Positions 19,087 to 28,121 of a DNA stretch of 64,000 nucleotides are shown piece after piece. The translations under genes and the position numbers were made by a program. This DNA is from Hydromicrobium sp964517765. Lineage in GTDB: Bacteria; Actinomycetota; Humimicrobiia; Humimicrobiales; Humimicrobiaceae. Under the pieces are notes generated by a model. That model made no database searches, had not been told where the DNA came from, and saw nothing but the letters and a program-made list of their open reading frames with translations. The stretch lies in contig CAZFEN010000006.1 of assembly GCA_964517765.1 (NCBI GenBank), positions 1 to 64,000 of the forward strand. Reading direction: 5' to 3'. Numbering within the stretch: position 1 is the first letter of the stretch; each line of letters begins with the position of its first letter.

Positions 19087-19404
19087 ATTTACGCGATAAT
19101 CACAAGCGGCGGAAAACAATATAAAGTAGAAGAAAATAAAGATATAGTAGTGGAAAGAATCGAAGGTAAAGAGGGAGATAAGGTCACACTTTCGGATGTC
19201 AATCTTATCAGTGATGGTGACAATATAGAAATAGGTAATCCTTTGATTTCTAAAGCTGCGGTAAAAGCTACTATAAAGAAACAAATAAAAGGAGATAAAG
19301 TAATTGCATTCAAGTATAAACCCAAAAAAAGATACAGAAGAAAAGTGGGGCACAGGCAATTGCTTACAATATTACATTTGGACAGGATAAGCCTGAAGGG
19401 ATAA
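19087..19404 (+). CDS. rplU: Ribosomal protein L21, apparently initiated at AUU
   Basis: L21 binds 23S rRNA in the large subunit. The conserved N-terminus YAIITSGGKQYKVEENKDIVV is encoded from 19090. The only possible initiator between the upstream in-frame stop (TAA 19057-19059) and this segment is ATT at 19087-19089, placed 6 bases behind GGGAGG (19075-19080). Starting instead at GTG 19150 would delete 21 conserved residues. From ATT the product is 105 residues, exactly the family length, with the C-terminal RRKVGHRQLLT segment. No ysxB-type gene separates it from rpmA. A single-base error (ATG to ATT) is the main alternative. Confidence 0.93.
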   Translation: MYAIITSGGKQYKVEENKDIVVERIEGKEGDKVTLSDVNLISDGDNIEIGNPLISKAAVKATIKKQIKGDKVIAFKYKPKKRYRRKVGHRQLLTILHLDRISLKG

Positions 19405-19416
19405 AAGGAGGAAAGT

Positions 19417-19668
19417 ATGTCCAGCAAAAAGGGCGTTGGAAGTAGTAGAAACGGTAGAGACAGTAATCCAAAATTTTTAGGTATAAAAAAATCCGGAGGT
19501 CAGATGGTGATTGCCGGAAATATTATTTTAAGACAGAGAGGAACCAAATTCAGACCGGGTATCAATGCAGGTGTAGGCCGGGATCATACTATTTTTGCCA
19601 GAGCTGACGGCAGGGTCGAATTTATAAAACACAGTAAAAAAGGTAAAGTAGTTAATATCATTTCTTAA
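19417..19668 (+). CDS. rpmA: Ribosomal protein L27
   Basis: L27 contacts the peptidyl-transferase centre through its N-terminal tail. The 83-residue protein has the family signature KKGVGSSRNGRDSNPKFLG and GNIILRQRGTKFRPG, with MSSKKG replacing the usual MAHKKG. It lacks the cleavable N-terminal extension seen in many Bacillota, which fits the absence of a Prp (YsxB) protease gene between rplU and rpmA. RBS AAAGGAGGAAAG lies just upstream. Confidence 0.97.
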   Translation: MSSKKGVGSSRNGRDSNPKFLGIKKSGGQMVIAGNIILRQRGTKFRPGINAGVGRDHTIFARADGRVEFIKHSKKGKVVNIIS

Positions 19669-19685
19669 TAATATTTCTCCTAATT

Positions 19686-20282
19686 TTATAATACTCCCGC
19701 AAGATGTAAAACGATTCCTGCTGCGCCAGCAGTAAGAATTACCAGAATAGGATGTATTTTAGAGAGAAGCAATACAAGCAAACTTACAACAGTTATCGCT
19801 ATAGCTGCAGGGCTAATGATTTCCAAAAATTGAATTCCGGAACTTACATTCAATAAGTCTATAATGTTGGTTCCTTCTTTAAAATATGTATTCCCGGCTA
19901 CAAATACTACAGCCTGTATAATCAATGCAAGCACAACAGGTCTGATTCCATAAATAGTGTCTTTTATTATTTGCTGATTTTTATATTTAGATAAGAAAAA
20001 ATAAATACCTAAAATCAAAATGAGTGATGGCAGAACAACCCCGATAGTAGCAAGTATTGCTCCGGGAATTCCTCCTATCCTGTACCCTATAAAGGTGGAT
20101 GTATTTATAGCAATCGGGCCCGGAGTCATTTCCGAAATTGATATTATGTTTACGAATTCCTGACTGGTTAGCCAGCCGCGGGCTACTATCTCCCTTTCGA
20201 TAATGGGAATCATCCCGTATCCTCCCCCAAAACTAAATAAACCTATTTTGAAGAAAATAATCAATAATTCTGCGTAAATCAT
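19686..20282 (-). CDS. chrA: Chromate transporter family protein, half-size (second of pair)
   Basis: 198 residues, membrane protein with about six helices, carrying the ChrA repeat signature FFKIGLFSFGGGYGMIPIIEREIV and the SEMTPGPIAINTSTFIGYR segment. Short-chain ChrA proteins are encoded as pairs that act together as one transporter; here the partner is directly upstream with 2 bases between them. Members move chromate or related anions; the natural substrate in an anaerobe is uncertain. Convergent to rpmA. Confidence 0.88.
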   Translation of the reverse strand: MIYAELLIIFFKIGLFSFGGGYGMIPIIEREIVARGWLTSQEFVNIISISEMTPGPIAINTSTFIGYRIGGIPGAILATIGVVLPSLILILGIYFFLSKYKNQQIIKDTIYGIRPVVLALIIQAVVFVAGNTYFKEGTNIIDLLNVSSGIQFLEIISPAAIAITVVSLLVLLLSKIHPILVILTAGAAGIVLHLAGVL

Positions 20283-20284
20283 TT

Positions 20285-20836
20285 TTATTTTTTCCTTATC
20301 GTTATGATCCTTAATCCGTGATATATAAGACCAAATAAAATTCCCATTATAACAACATATATAGGATGAATTCTGGTTCCAAGGAGTAGAAACAGGGCTA
20401 CTATGGTTATTATCGGACTTATTTTATCCTTTATGCCGGTTTTAGCTATTCTGACTGCCGCGACGACTAATAGGGCTACTATTGCTGAGCTTATTCCTTT
20501 TAGAGCTGCTTTTATAATGCTAATATTGCTTATATAAATAAATAATCTTGCCACAATGAGGATGATCAAAAAAGATGGAAGTATTACACCAATTAGAGCA
20601 AATAAAGCACCTGTATATCCTCCCAGTTTTCTGCCTATCAATATGGCCGAATTTACGGCAACTGCTCCGGGGAAAGCTTGTGAAATAGATAGAATGTCAA
20701 CCATCTCATCTTGCGAGATCCATTTTTTCTTATCGACCAATTCCCGTTCGATTAAAGGGATCATGGCAAATCCCCCTCCGAATGTAAAGCTTCCTATCTT
20801 AAAAAAAGTTAGAAATAATATCCACATTTTCTTCAT
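20285..20836 (-). CDS. chrA: Chromate transporter family protein, half-size (first of pair)
   Basis: 183 residues with the same fold and signature as its neighbour: FFKIGSFTFGGGFAMIPLIERELV and SISQAFPGAVAVNSAILIGRKLGG. The two proteins are clearly paralogous halves. It is the first gene of the two-gene minus-strand unit; transcription diverges from the dehydrogenase operon. Only a weak ribosome site (AAGAAA) precedes ATG 20836. Confidence 0.88.
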   Translation of the reverse strand: MKKMWILFLTFFKIGSFTFGGGFAMIPLIERELVDKKKWISQDEMVDILSISQAFPGAVAVNSAILIGRKLGGYTGALFALIGVILPSFLIILIVARLFIYISNISIIKAALKGISSAIVALLVVAAVRIAKTGIKDKISPIITIVALFLLLGTRIHPIYVVIMGILFGLIYHGLRIITIRKK

Positions 20837-20925
20837 AATTTCTTATTTTAGATAATAATTGTTAAAATTTACATACTAATATGAAGATTCTGTTTATTAT
20901 CTGCAAATTGACAATTTTTATTTGC

Positions 20926-20953
20926 TTGACTGGGAAAATTCTTTCTGTAATAT
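20926..20953 (+). promoter_or_regulatory. Promoter for the tandem dehydrogenase operon
   Basis: TTGACT at 20926-20931 and TAATAT at 20948-20953 with 16 bases between, in the 170-base divergent gap between chrA and the first dehydrogenase. Predicted transcript start about 20960, giving a leader of about 47 bases. Confidence 0.55.
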
Positions 20954-21006
20954 TTAAGTAATATATTTAATGGTTAATTTTTATGACAACTCTTGAGGAT
21001 TGATTT

Positions 21007-22053
21007 ATGAAAAGTAAAATGAGGGCACAGTTATTTTATGGACCGGAAGATATAAGGTTTGAAGATATAGATATACCGCTCACCGGTAACGATGAGGTAC
21101 TGGTTAAAATAAAAAGTGCTCTTACCTGTGGTTCTGATCTAAAAACATATAAAAGAGGTCATCCTACTATGATAAAAAAAGCTTCGGTTTTTGGCCATGA
21201 ATGGGCCGGTGATATCGTAGAGACAGGTTGCGAGGTAGATGGCTTTAAAGTAGGCGATAGAGTGGTAGCCGTAAACAGCGTTCCGTGCTTCAATTGCTAT
21301 TACTGCAAACTTGGGAGGTATTCCCTTTGCGAGAATATCAAATATAATAACGGTGCTTATGCAGAATATATAAAGATACCGCCAAATATATTAAAGAAAA
21401 ATGCGTATAAGATACCGGATGATATAGATTACAAAGAGGCTGCGCTTTTAGAACCGCTGGCGTGTGTGGTCCATGGCATCGAAGAATCCTGCATAAAAGC
21501 GGGGAATAAGATAGCTATTAATGGGGCGGGACCAATAGGGCTTATGTTCATAGCTGTTGCCAAATTAGAAGGTGCAACAGTGATATCTCTGGATTTATCG
21601 GATGAAAGGCTGGAGTATGCGAGGCATTTCGGGGCCGATTATACAATTAATGTTACAAAAGTGGATGACCAGATAAAGGCAGTAAAAAGCCTGACTGAAG
21701 GAGAAAGAGGAGTGGATGTGGCAATTGATGCCACCGGGATACCCCGGGTATGGGAAATGGCCATACTTATGGGAAGAAAGGGAGCAATTATAAATCTATT
21801 TGGAGGTTGTATGCCGGATACTTCTATTAATATAGATACGGGACTAGTTCACTACTCGGAACTTACTATAAAAGGAGTATATCATCATGCTCCCCGTCAT
21901 GTAAAAAAATCATTTGATCTGATAACTTCAAAGAGGATCGATGCCAGTAAATTTATAACTGCCGATATACCTCTTGAAAAACTTATAACCGCACTGGAAC
22001 TAATGGACCAGCAAAAGGGTATAAAATACAATATCGTTGCTTCATCATTATGA
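21007..22053 (+). CDS. Zinc-dependent medium-chain dehydrogenase (first of tandem pair)
   Basis: 348-residue MDR-superfamily oxidoreductase of the sorbitol/threonine/alcohol dehydrogenase type. Catalytic zinc ligands lie in CGSDLK and GHEWAGD; the structural zinc site is CFNCYYCKLGRYSLC (residues about 97-111). The Rossmann dinucleotide site is INGAGPIGLMFIAVAK, followed by an acidic SLDLSDERL that favours NAD. The stop overlaps the next start (ATGA). The substrate is unknown; sugar alcohols, threonine or simple alcohols are all possible. Confidence 0.88.
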   Translation: MKSKMRAQLFYGPEDIRFEDIDIPLTGNDEVLVKIKSALTCGSDLKTYKRGHPTMIKKASVFGHEWAGDIVETGCEVDGFKVGDRVVAVNSVPCFNCYYCKLGRYSLCENIKYNNGAYAEYIKIPPNILKKNAYKIPDDIDYKEAALLEPLACVVHGIEESCIKAGNKIAINGAGPIGLMFIAVAKLEGATVISLDLSDERLEYARHFGADYTINVTKVDDQIKAVKSLTEGERGVDVAIDATGIPRVWEMAILMGRKGAIINLFGGCMPDTSINIDTGLVHYSELTIKGVYHHAPRHVKKSFDLITSKRIDASKFITADIPLEKLITALELMDQQKGIKYNIVASSL

Positions 22054-23066
22054 AAGCTTTACTTTGTTACAGTCAGGATGAATTTAAACTGGAAGAAATA
22101 GACAGGCCTGGAATACTGGAAGATGAAATGTTGATCGAAATGTTGTATACGGGTCTGTGCGGTTCCGACATCGTAAAGATAATGGATCCTGAAGTGAAAA
22201 AGCCGGCGGTTTTCGGTCATGAGGTTGTAGGAAGAGTAGTAGAAACCGGGAAGAATGTAACAGAGTTTAAAAAAGGTGATATAGTTGTAACGGCCCATCA
22301 TATACCATGTTATAGGTGTCATTATTGTCTGCACGGCAATCATTCGATGTGCAGGCATTTTAAAGAAACAAATATATATCCGGGTTCATTTTGTCAGTAT
22401 ATAAGACTTTCGGGAGAACATATAAAGTATACAACCTTTAAGGTTCCTTCGGACCTGAACCCTGTTGAAGCATTATTCATAGAGCCTCTTGCCTGCTGCA
22501 TAAGGGCTATGGATAGAATCGCATTTCGTAAAAACGATGTATTTTCTGTAGTCGGGACCGGAGTCATAGGAATGTTGTTTGTACAGTTGATTAAATCATC
22601 GGGAGGAAAGGTTGTGGCAATTGACCTGGATGATGAGAGGCTATCTCTTGCAAGAACACTGGGGGCGGAACATATTTTAAATCCGTCAAACAAAAAAGTG
22701 ACCGGCGAGATTAAGAAAATTGCAGCCGAATTTATAGATGTTGCCATACTTACGGTGACAAACAAAAATACGCTAAGTGATGCCCTTTCATATATTAGAG
22801 ATGGCGGAACGGCCAGTATTTTCGGAGCATCAGGGAAAGAAAGCAGATTCGAAGTCGATTTAGAAAATATATATAAAAGGGAGCTTACCATAATGAGTTC
22901 TTATTCGGCTACACCCGAGTCGTTAAGACGTGCTTTTGATATTGTAACCGGTAAAAAATTAAAAATATCCCCTCTGCTTTCCGATGTATTGCCGCTCTCG
23001 GATTTTAAAAAAGGATTGGGTCTGATGATGAAGAGAAAAATATACAAAGCAGTTTTCAAATTGTAA
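22050..23066 (+). CDS. Zinc-dependent medium-chain dehydrogenase (second of tandem pair)
   Basis: 338-residue paralogue of the preceding gene. Catalytic zinc ligands CGSDIVK and GHEVVGR, structural zinc motif CYRCHYCLHGNHSMC, and cofactor loop VVGTGVIGMLFVQLIK with VAIDLDDERL. The two frames overlap by four bases, so they are translationally coupled and may form a heteromeric or sequential pair. The sequences differ throughout, so this is an old duplication. The substrate is unknown. Confidence 0.87.
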   Translation: MKALLCYSQDEFKLEEIDRPGILEDEMLIEMLYTGLCGSDIVKIMDPEVKKPAVFGHEVVGRVVETGKNVTEFKKGDIVVTAHHIPCYRCHYCLHGNHSMCRHFKETNIYPGSFCQYIRLSGEHIKYTTFKVPSDLNPVEALFIEPLACCIRAMDRIAFRKNDVFSVVGTGVIGMLFVQLIKSSGGKVVAIDLDDERLSLARTLGAEHILNPSNKKVTGEIKKIAAEFIDVAILTVTNKNTLSDALSYIRDGGTASIFGASGKESRFEVDLENIYKRELTIMSSYSATPESLRRAFDIVTGKKLKISPLLSDVLPLSDFKKGLGLMMKRKIYKAVFKL

Positions 23067-23067
23067 A

Positions 23068-23093
23068 TTAAAATCGTTTTAACTATTTTTTAT
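23068..23093 (+). terminator. Possible AT-rich intrinsic terminator after the dehydrogenase pair
   Basis: TTAAAA (23068-23073) and TTTTAA (23077-23082) form a six-pair hairpin with a three-base loop followed by a T-rich run (23085-23093). The stem has no GC pairs, so it would be weak. Confidence 0.3.
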
Positions 23094-23116
23094 TTAACCT
23101 TATTTTAGAAAATACT

Positions 23117-24424
23117 ATGTTTTTGGATGAAGCAAAAATTAATATAAAAGCAGGAGATGGCGGGAATGGTATGGTCACCTTTTTCAATTTAAATAGTGGT
23201 GCAAGGAAAATTCCCAGCGGAGGAAGCGGAGGAAAAGGCGGGGACGTACAAATAAAAGCCACAGAGGATCTGAGTACTTTATACGGATTTAAAAGGAGAA
23301 TACATTTTAAAGCCGAAAATGGCAAAAACGGGGCTTCCAATAACAGAAACGGCAAAGCCGGAATGGATTTAATAATAGAAGTGCCGGTAGGTACGGTTAT
23401 TAAAGATGAAAAGGGAGATATAATTACCGATCTTGATACTGCGGGAGATAAAATTGTCGTTGCGGAAGGCGGAATAGGCGGCAGAGGAAATTCCAGTTTC
23501 GTATCCGGAAAAAGAAGGTTTCCTGCATTTGCGGAATTGGGGGAAAAGACGGAAGATTTCTGGATAGGTCTGGAACTCAGACTGGTCGCAGACGTGGCAC
23601 TGGTCGGATTTCCTAATTCCGGTAAGTCTACAATCATCAGCAGAATATCATCCGCGAGGCCAAAAATTGCAGATTACCCTTTTACAACTCTGACCCCAAA
23701 CCTGGGTGTGGTAACGGTTGATGATGATAATTTCGTAGTAACTGATGTCCCGGGACTTATAAAAGGTGCACATAAAGGAATAGGACTGGGGGATAAATTC
23801 CTCAAGCATATAACCAGAGCTGCGGTGCTGGCAATAGTCCTGGATGGGCAGAGGATAATAGATAAAAGTGAAGACATTATCGAGACTTTAGATATTTTAA
23901 GAGAGGAGTTAAGGCTATATAATATAAATGTATACAAAAAAGATTATATAGTTTTACTCAATAAGATCGACTTGATAGCGGATGATACCGTACTGAGTAA
24001 AATTAAAAAAGTCCTGAAGGGAAAGAGCGGTAAGGATGTTTTTTTGATTTCCGCAATTACAGGCAAGGGTCTTAACGGATTGATCTGGAATTTATACGAA
24101 AAGGTAGAGGCATACAGAAAAGAAGTCAGGAAAGATAGAGAGATAGAGCTTAAAAAGCGCGAGATGACCAGGGTTTATGGTCCTGGTAGAAAAAGTTCCG
24201 AAATTGAAAAGATCGAAATAGAAAAAAACAATAAGGAATATACAGTGAAGAATAAAAGATTGGAAAGAATGGTGGCCATGACCGACCTCGAAAACGAAGA
24301 AGCACTTGATTATTTAAAAGAGAGACTAAATAAAATCGGGATTGCCGATACGCTTAAGAAAATGGGTATCAGGGAAGGCAGCACTATAATTATCGGCAGA
24401 CTTGTTTTTTCAATGATAGAATAA
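23117..24424 (+). CDS. obgE: Obg family GTPase ObgE/CgtA
   Basis: Ribosome-associated GTPase involved in 50S assembly and stress responses. Domains in order: glycine-rich Obg fold (residues 1-155, with AGDGGNGMVTF and GGSGGKGGD), G domain (G1 GFPNSGKST, G3 DVPGLIKGAHKG, G4 NKIDL) and the C-terminal OCT domain (about 350-430). 435 residues is the normal three-domain length. It begins the obgE-proB-proA-nadD-yqeK string. Confidence 0.97.
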   Translation: MFLDEAKINIKAGDGGNGMVTFFNLNSGARKIPSGGSGGKGGDVQIKATEDLSTLYGFKRRIHFKAENGKNGASNNRNGKAGMDLIIEVPVGTVIKDEKGDIITDLDTAGDKIVVAEGGIGGRGNSSFVSGKRRFPAFAELGEKTEDFWIGLELRLVADVALVGFPNSGKSTIISRISSARPKIADYPFTTLTPNLGVVTVDDDNFVVTDVPGLIKGAHKGIGLGDKFLKHITRAAVLAIVLDGQRIIDKSEDIIETLDILREELRLYNINVYKKDYIVLLNKIDLIADDTVLSKIKKVLKGKSGKDVFLISAITGKGLNGLIWNLYEKVEAYRKEVRKDREIELKKREMTRVYGPGRKSSEIEKIEIEKNNKEYTVKNKRLERMVAMTDLENEEALDYLKERLNKIGIADTLKKMGIREGSTIIIGRLVFSMIE

Positions 24425-24445
24425 GTTTTATTTACGGGGTAATAA

Positions 24446-25582
24446 ATGGAAGATAGAAAAAAGTATTTAGAAAATATTAAAAGAATAGTCATAAAAATAG
24501 GTTCGAGCAGTCTGACCATAAAAGAAGGCGGATTGGATAGAACCAGTATAAAGAAATTCGTGGATGAAGCAAGTTCTCTGGTTGCAAAAGGAATTGAAGT
24601 GATCATAGTAACCAGTGGGGCAATTGCCGCAGGCCTGGAGAGCTTAAAGATCAAAAAGAAACCTGAAGATATAACTATGCTGCAGGCGGCTGCGTCTGTG
24701 GGACAGGTGGAACTTATGGGTACCTATAGCGATTTATTTCTTAAGAATAAGTTAAAGACCGGTCAGATACTTCTGACGCATGAGGATACAACAAGGAGGA
24801 AACAATATCTAAATATAAAAAATACAATAAAAAACTTAATTGGTTTAAACATCGTACCGATTATTAACGAAAATGACAGTGTGGCTGTGGATGAAATAAA
24901 ATTTGGTGATAATGATCAGCTGGCTGCTCTGGTCGCTATTCTGGCGGAAGCGGACACTTTAATAATCCTGACTGATATAGATGGAGTATATGATAAGGAT
25001 CCAGGGATTTACAGTGGTGCGAGGCTGATTCCATATATTGACAGAATAAATGAAGATATAGAACATGCTGCCGGGGGAATCGGATCTACGTACGGTATAG
25101 GTGGAATGAAATCTAAAATAAAAGCGGCCAAAATCTGTTCGTTTTCCGGTATAAAGACAATAATAGCAAACAGCAGAAGAAAAAATATTTTAAATAGGAT
25201 TGTTACCGGAGATAACGCAGGGACTTTCTTTGCGCCTCAGACTGCAAAAAAAGTAAAAAGCATAAAAAAATGGATAGCATTTGGGAAAAAAACAAGAGGA
25301 GCAATAGTAATCGACCGGGGAGCAGAAGAAGCCGTACTGGATAAAGGTAGAAGCATACTGGCAGTCGGAGTGGTAGGGGTAGAGGGTAAATTCGATAAAG
25401 GCGATACATTGCAAGTATTTTCACTTGAAGGCAAGTTAATTGCCAGGGGAATATGTAACTTTTCGAGCGAAGACATGCAAAAAATAAAAGGTAAAAATAA
25501 AAAGAAGATTCTGTCAGAATTTGACGATTCTTGGTGCACAGAAGTGATTCACAGAGATTGTCTGGTAGTTTTTAATGAATGA
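24446..25582 (+). CDS. proB: Glutamate 5-kinase with PUA domain
   Basis: First step of proline synthesis: phosphorylates glutamate to gamma-glutamyl phosphate. The amino-acid-kinase domain starts RIVIKIGSSSLT and has VTSGAIAAGLESLK and the substrate site NENDSVAVDEIKFGDND. Residues about 285-370 form a PUA domain (RGAIVIDRGAEEAVLDKGRS). 378 residues is standard. It is followed by proA, so both proline-specific kinase and reductase steps are here. Confidence 0.97.
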   Translation: MEDRKKYLENIKRIVIKIGSSSLTIKEGGLDRTSIKKFVDEASSLVAKGIEVIIVTSGAIAAGLESLKIKKKPEDITMLQAAASVGQVELMGTYSDLFLKNKLKTGQILLTHEDTTRRKQYLNIKNTIKNLIGLNIVPIINENDSVAVDEIKFGDNDQLAALVAILAEADTLIILTDIDGVYDKDPGIYSGARLIPYIDRINEDIEHAAGGIGSTYGIGGMKSKIKAAKICSFSGIKTIIANSRRKNILNRIVTGDNAGTFFAPQTAKKVKSIKKWIAFGKKTRGAIVIDRGAEEAVLDKGRSILAVGVVGVEGKFDKGDTLQVFSLEGKLIARGICNFSSEDMQKIKGKNKKKILSEFDDSWCTEVIHRDCLVVFNE

Positions 25583-25629
25583 TTTTCACCGGGTTTTTTA
25601 TGTTATAATAACTAAAACCGGAGGGATTG

Positions 25630-26886
25630 ATGGATATAGTACTGGAAATAGCGAAGAAAGCAAAAGAAAATACAAAGTTTATCTCTAATGCCGGAACCAG
25701 AATCAAAAATAAAATATTATCCGACATATCAAAGCATCTTACTGGCAGTGCGGAAGAGATTATAAAAGAAAATGAAAGGGACATGAAGGCATCCAGAGAG
25801 GAAGGTATGTCCGAAAGTCTACTGGATAGACTGAAACTGAACAGGGAAAGAATAGAAAAAAAAGCTGAAAGTATAGATAAGATCATCAAATTCGAGGATC
25901 CGGTAGGAGAAGTAATTTTTGGTTATAACCTTCCGAATGGACTGATCTTAAAAAATATAAGGGTACCTCTGGGAGTTATCGGAATAATATATGAAGCCAG
26001 ACCTGACGTCACCATAGATGCGTCGGTTCTATGTATAAAAGCAGGAAATTGTATTATTTTAAGAGGAAGTTCTCATGCACTCAATACCAATAAAAAATTG
26101 GTAGAGGTAATGAGCAGGGGTCTGGAGGATAATGGTTTTCCTCAAAGTATCATACAGATTGTTCCGTCAGCTGGCAGAGAAGATGCAACGAGATTAATGC
26201 AGCTAAGGCAATATATAGATGTCCTTATTCCAAGAGGCGGAAAAAGCCTGATTGACAGTATTGTGGAAAATTCCAGAATACCAGTAATCGAGACCGGGAT
26301 TGGAAATTGTCATATATATATTGACAATATACTGCATGGGATGAGCACAAACATCATTACTGATATAGTGGTAAATGCAAAGACGCAGCGTCCAAGTGTA
26401 TGCAATGCTGCTGAAAAATTATTGGTACATAGAGGTGTTGCCGAAGAAATATTGCCTTTAGTGCTTAAAAAACTCGAGGAAAAAAATGTGAAGCTTCTCG
26501 GATGTCCTGAATCCAAAAAAATATATCCTTCCATAGAGCTGGCTTCTGAAAAAGACTGGTATGAAGAATATCTGGATTATAAAATGGCGGTCAGGGTAGT
26601 CGACAGCATTGAAGAGGCAGTAAATCATATTAATAAATACGGTTCCCATCATACCGAGGCCATAATAACATCGGACTACGGAAGTTCTATTTATTTTACG
26701 AATAAAATAGATTCTGCATCGATTTTTGTAAATGCTTCTACCAGATTTACGGATGGTGAGGAGTTTGGACTTGGCGCAGAAATCGGAATAAGCACCCAGA
26801 AACTTCACTGGAGAGGTCCCATGGGACTGCGACAATTAACGACCAATAAATTTATAGTGATGGGTCAGGGTCAGATAAGGGAATAA
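25630..26886 (+). CDS. proA: Gamma-glutamyl phosphate reductase
   Basis: NADPH-dependent reduction of glutamyl phosphate to glutamate semialdehyde. Aldehyde-dehydrogenase-fold protein with the active cysteine in AKTQRPSVCNAAEKLL, plus GVIGIIYEARPDVTIDA and LIPRGGKSLIDSI. ATG 25630 is preferred over TTG 25627, because GGAGGG (25620-25625) is only 1 base from the TTG but 4 from the ATG. A TATAAT-like box lies in the 47-base gap after proB, so a separate promoter is possible. The stop is directly followed by nadD. Confidence 0.97.
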   Translation: MDIVLEIAKKAKENTKFISNAGTRIKNKILSDISKHLTGSAEEIIKENERDMKASREEGMSESLLDRLKLNRERIEKKAESIDKIIKFEDPVGEVIFGYNLPNGLILKNIRVPLGVIGIIYEARPDVTIDASVLCIKAGNCIILRGSSHALNTNKKLVEVMSRGLEDNGFPQSIIQIVPSAGREDATRLMQLRQYIDVLIPRGGKSLIDSIVENSRIPVIETGIGNCHIYIDNILHGMSTNIITDIVVNAKTQRPSVCNAAEKLLVHRGVAEEILPLVLKKLEEKNVKLLGCPESKKIYPSIELASEKDWYEEYLDYKMAVRVVDSIEEAVNHINKYGSHHTEAIITSDYGSSIYFTNKIDSASIFVNASTRFTDGEEFGLGAEIGISTQKLHWRGPMGLRQLTTNKFIVMGQGQIRE

Positions 26887-27525
26887 ATGGGAAGAAATAA
26901 GAAACAATATAAAAAAATCGGTATTATGGGGGGCACATTCAATCCAATCCATATTGGCCATCTGGTCACGGCCCAGGAAGCTTTGAGCCAGTTTAATCTG
27001 GATATAGTTATTTTTATACCTACGGGAGATCCACCGCATAAAATTGAAAATGAAATAGTAAGTGCCGAGGACAGGTATATAATGGCTGTTATTGCCACTT
27101 CTTCGAACAGCAGTTTTTTTGTTTCAAGAATGGAAATAGACAGAAAAGGCAAATCATATACAATAGATACTGTCAGGCAGTTAAAAGAAATATTTGGCAG
27201 AGACTCACTACTTTATTTTATAACCGGTGCCGATGCTATTTTAGAGATATTGACCTGGAAGGATACCGGTGAAATTGTATCGTTATGTAAGTTTATCGCT
27301 GCAACCAGACCCGGGTATGACCTGTCCAGAATAGATGATTTAAGAAAGAGGCTTTTCGGCAGTATCAAAGCAGCAGAAAAAAAGATATATATAATGGAAA
27401 TACCTGCTCTTTCAATATCTTCAACCGACATAAGAGATAGAATAAGAAATGAGAGGCCGATAGATTATCTGCTTCCTGAGGGGGTTAGTAAATATATATT
27501 AAAAAATGAACTTTATAAAAAGTGA
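26887..27525 (+). CDS. nadD: Nicotinate-nucleotide adenylyltransferase
   Basis: Makes deamido-NAD from nicotinate mononucleotide and ATP. The nucleotidyl-transferase motifs are GGTFNPIHIGHLVTAQEA near the N-terminus and ISSTDIRDRIRNERPIDYLLP near the C-terminus. 212 residues fits. The start codon abuts the proA stop, and the 3' end overlaps yqeK by 20 bases; nadD-yqeK-(LCP)-rsfS is a conserved order. Confidence 0.96.
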   Translation: MGRNKKQYKKIGIMGGTFNPIHIGHLVTAQEALSQFNLDIVIFIPTGDPPHKIENEIVSAEDRYIMAVIATSSNSSFFVSRMEIDRKGKSYTIDTVRQLKEIFGRDSLLYFITGADAILEILTWKDTGEIVSLCKFIAATRPGYDLSRIDDLRKRLFGSIKAAEKKIYIMEIPALSISSTDIRDRIRNERPIDYLLPEGVSKYILKNELYKK

Positions 27526-28120
27526 TTTTTCCCTAACCGGAAATCAGAAAAAATATCTTGATGATCTTACTGGAAAAATTAAAAATATTATGCCCGCTTC
27601 ATTATACCGGCATACTATCAATACTCTGGAATTTGCCAGCAGTATTGCAAAAATATATTTATCCGATAAGGAATTTTTTAAACTGTGTATCGCCTGTATC
27701 CTTCATGATTACGGTAAAATATTCGATTATGAAGAACTTATGAAAATTGCAAGAGAGGAAAAGCTAAAAGTCAGCGAATTTGAATTAAATTGTCCACCAC
27801 TTTTACATGGTTTTGTGGGTGAATATCTGGTCCGAAGAGATTTTAATATTTCTGACCTGAAGATACTTAAAGCGATTAGACTGCATACCATCGGATCTTG
27901 CAGCATGGATCTTTTTGATAAGATCTTATTTATCGCAGATAAAATTGAAAAAGACAGAAATTACGAAGGTGTGGAAGATCTCAGGAAACTTGCTATGAAA
28001 AATATAAATTTATGCTTATTAGAGGTCTATAAAAATAATATAATATATAATATAAAAGAAGATAAATTCTTACATCCAGATACGGTAAAGATCTGGAACA
28101 ATATTTGCGGAGGTATTTAA
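27506..28120 (+). CDS. yqeK: YqeK-like HD-domain diadenosine tetraphosphatase
   Basis: HD-superfamily phosphohydrolase; YqeK proteins hydrolyse Ap4A symmetrically to ADP. Metal ligands are visible as RHTINTLEFA, ACILHDYGK (the HD pair), LLHGFVGEYL and IRLHTIG, with IADKIEKDRNYEGVEDLR downstream. 204 residues. The frame overlaps nadD. The next gene starts one base after the stop. Confidence 0.92.
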   Translation: MNFIKSDFSLTGNQKKYLDDLTGKIKNIMPASLYRHTINTLEFASSIAKIYLSDKEFFKLCIACILHDYGKIFDYEELMKIAREEKLKVSEFELNCPPLLHGFVGEYLVRRDFNISDLKILKAIRLHTIGSCSMDLFDKILFIADKIEKDRNYEGVEDLRKLAMKNINLCLLEVYKNNIIYNIKEDKFLHPDTVKIWNNICGGI

Positions 28121-28121
28121 A

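Noticed and set aside
19150..19152. GTG 19150 as the rplU start
   Set aside because: It would remove 21 residues including the invariant ITSGGKQYKV segment, and there is no ribosome site before it.
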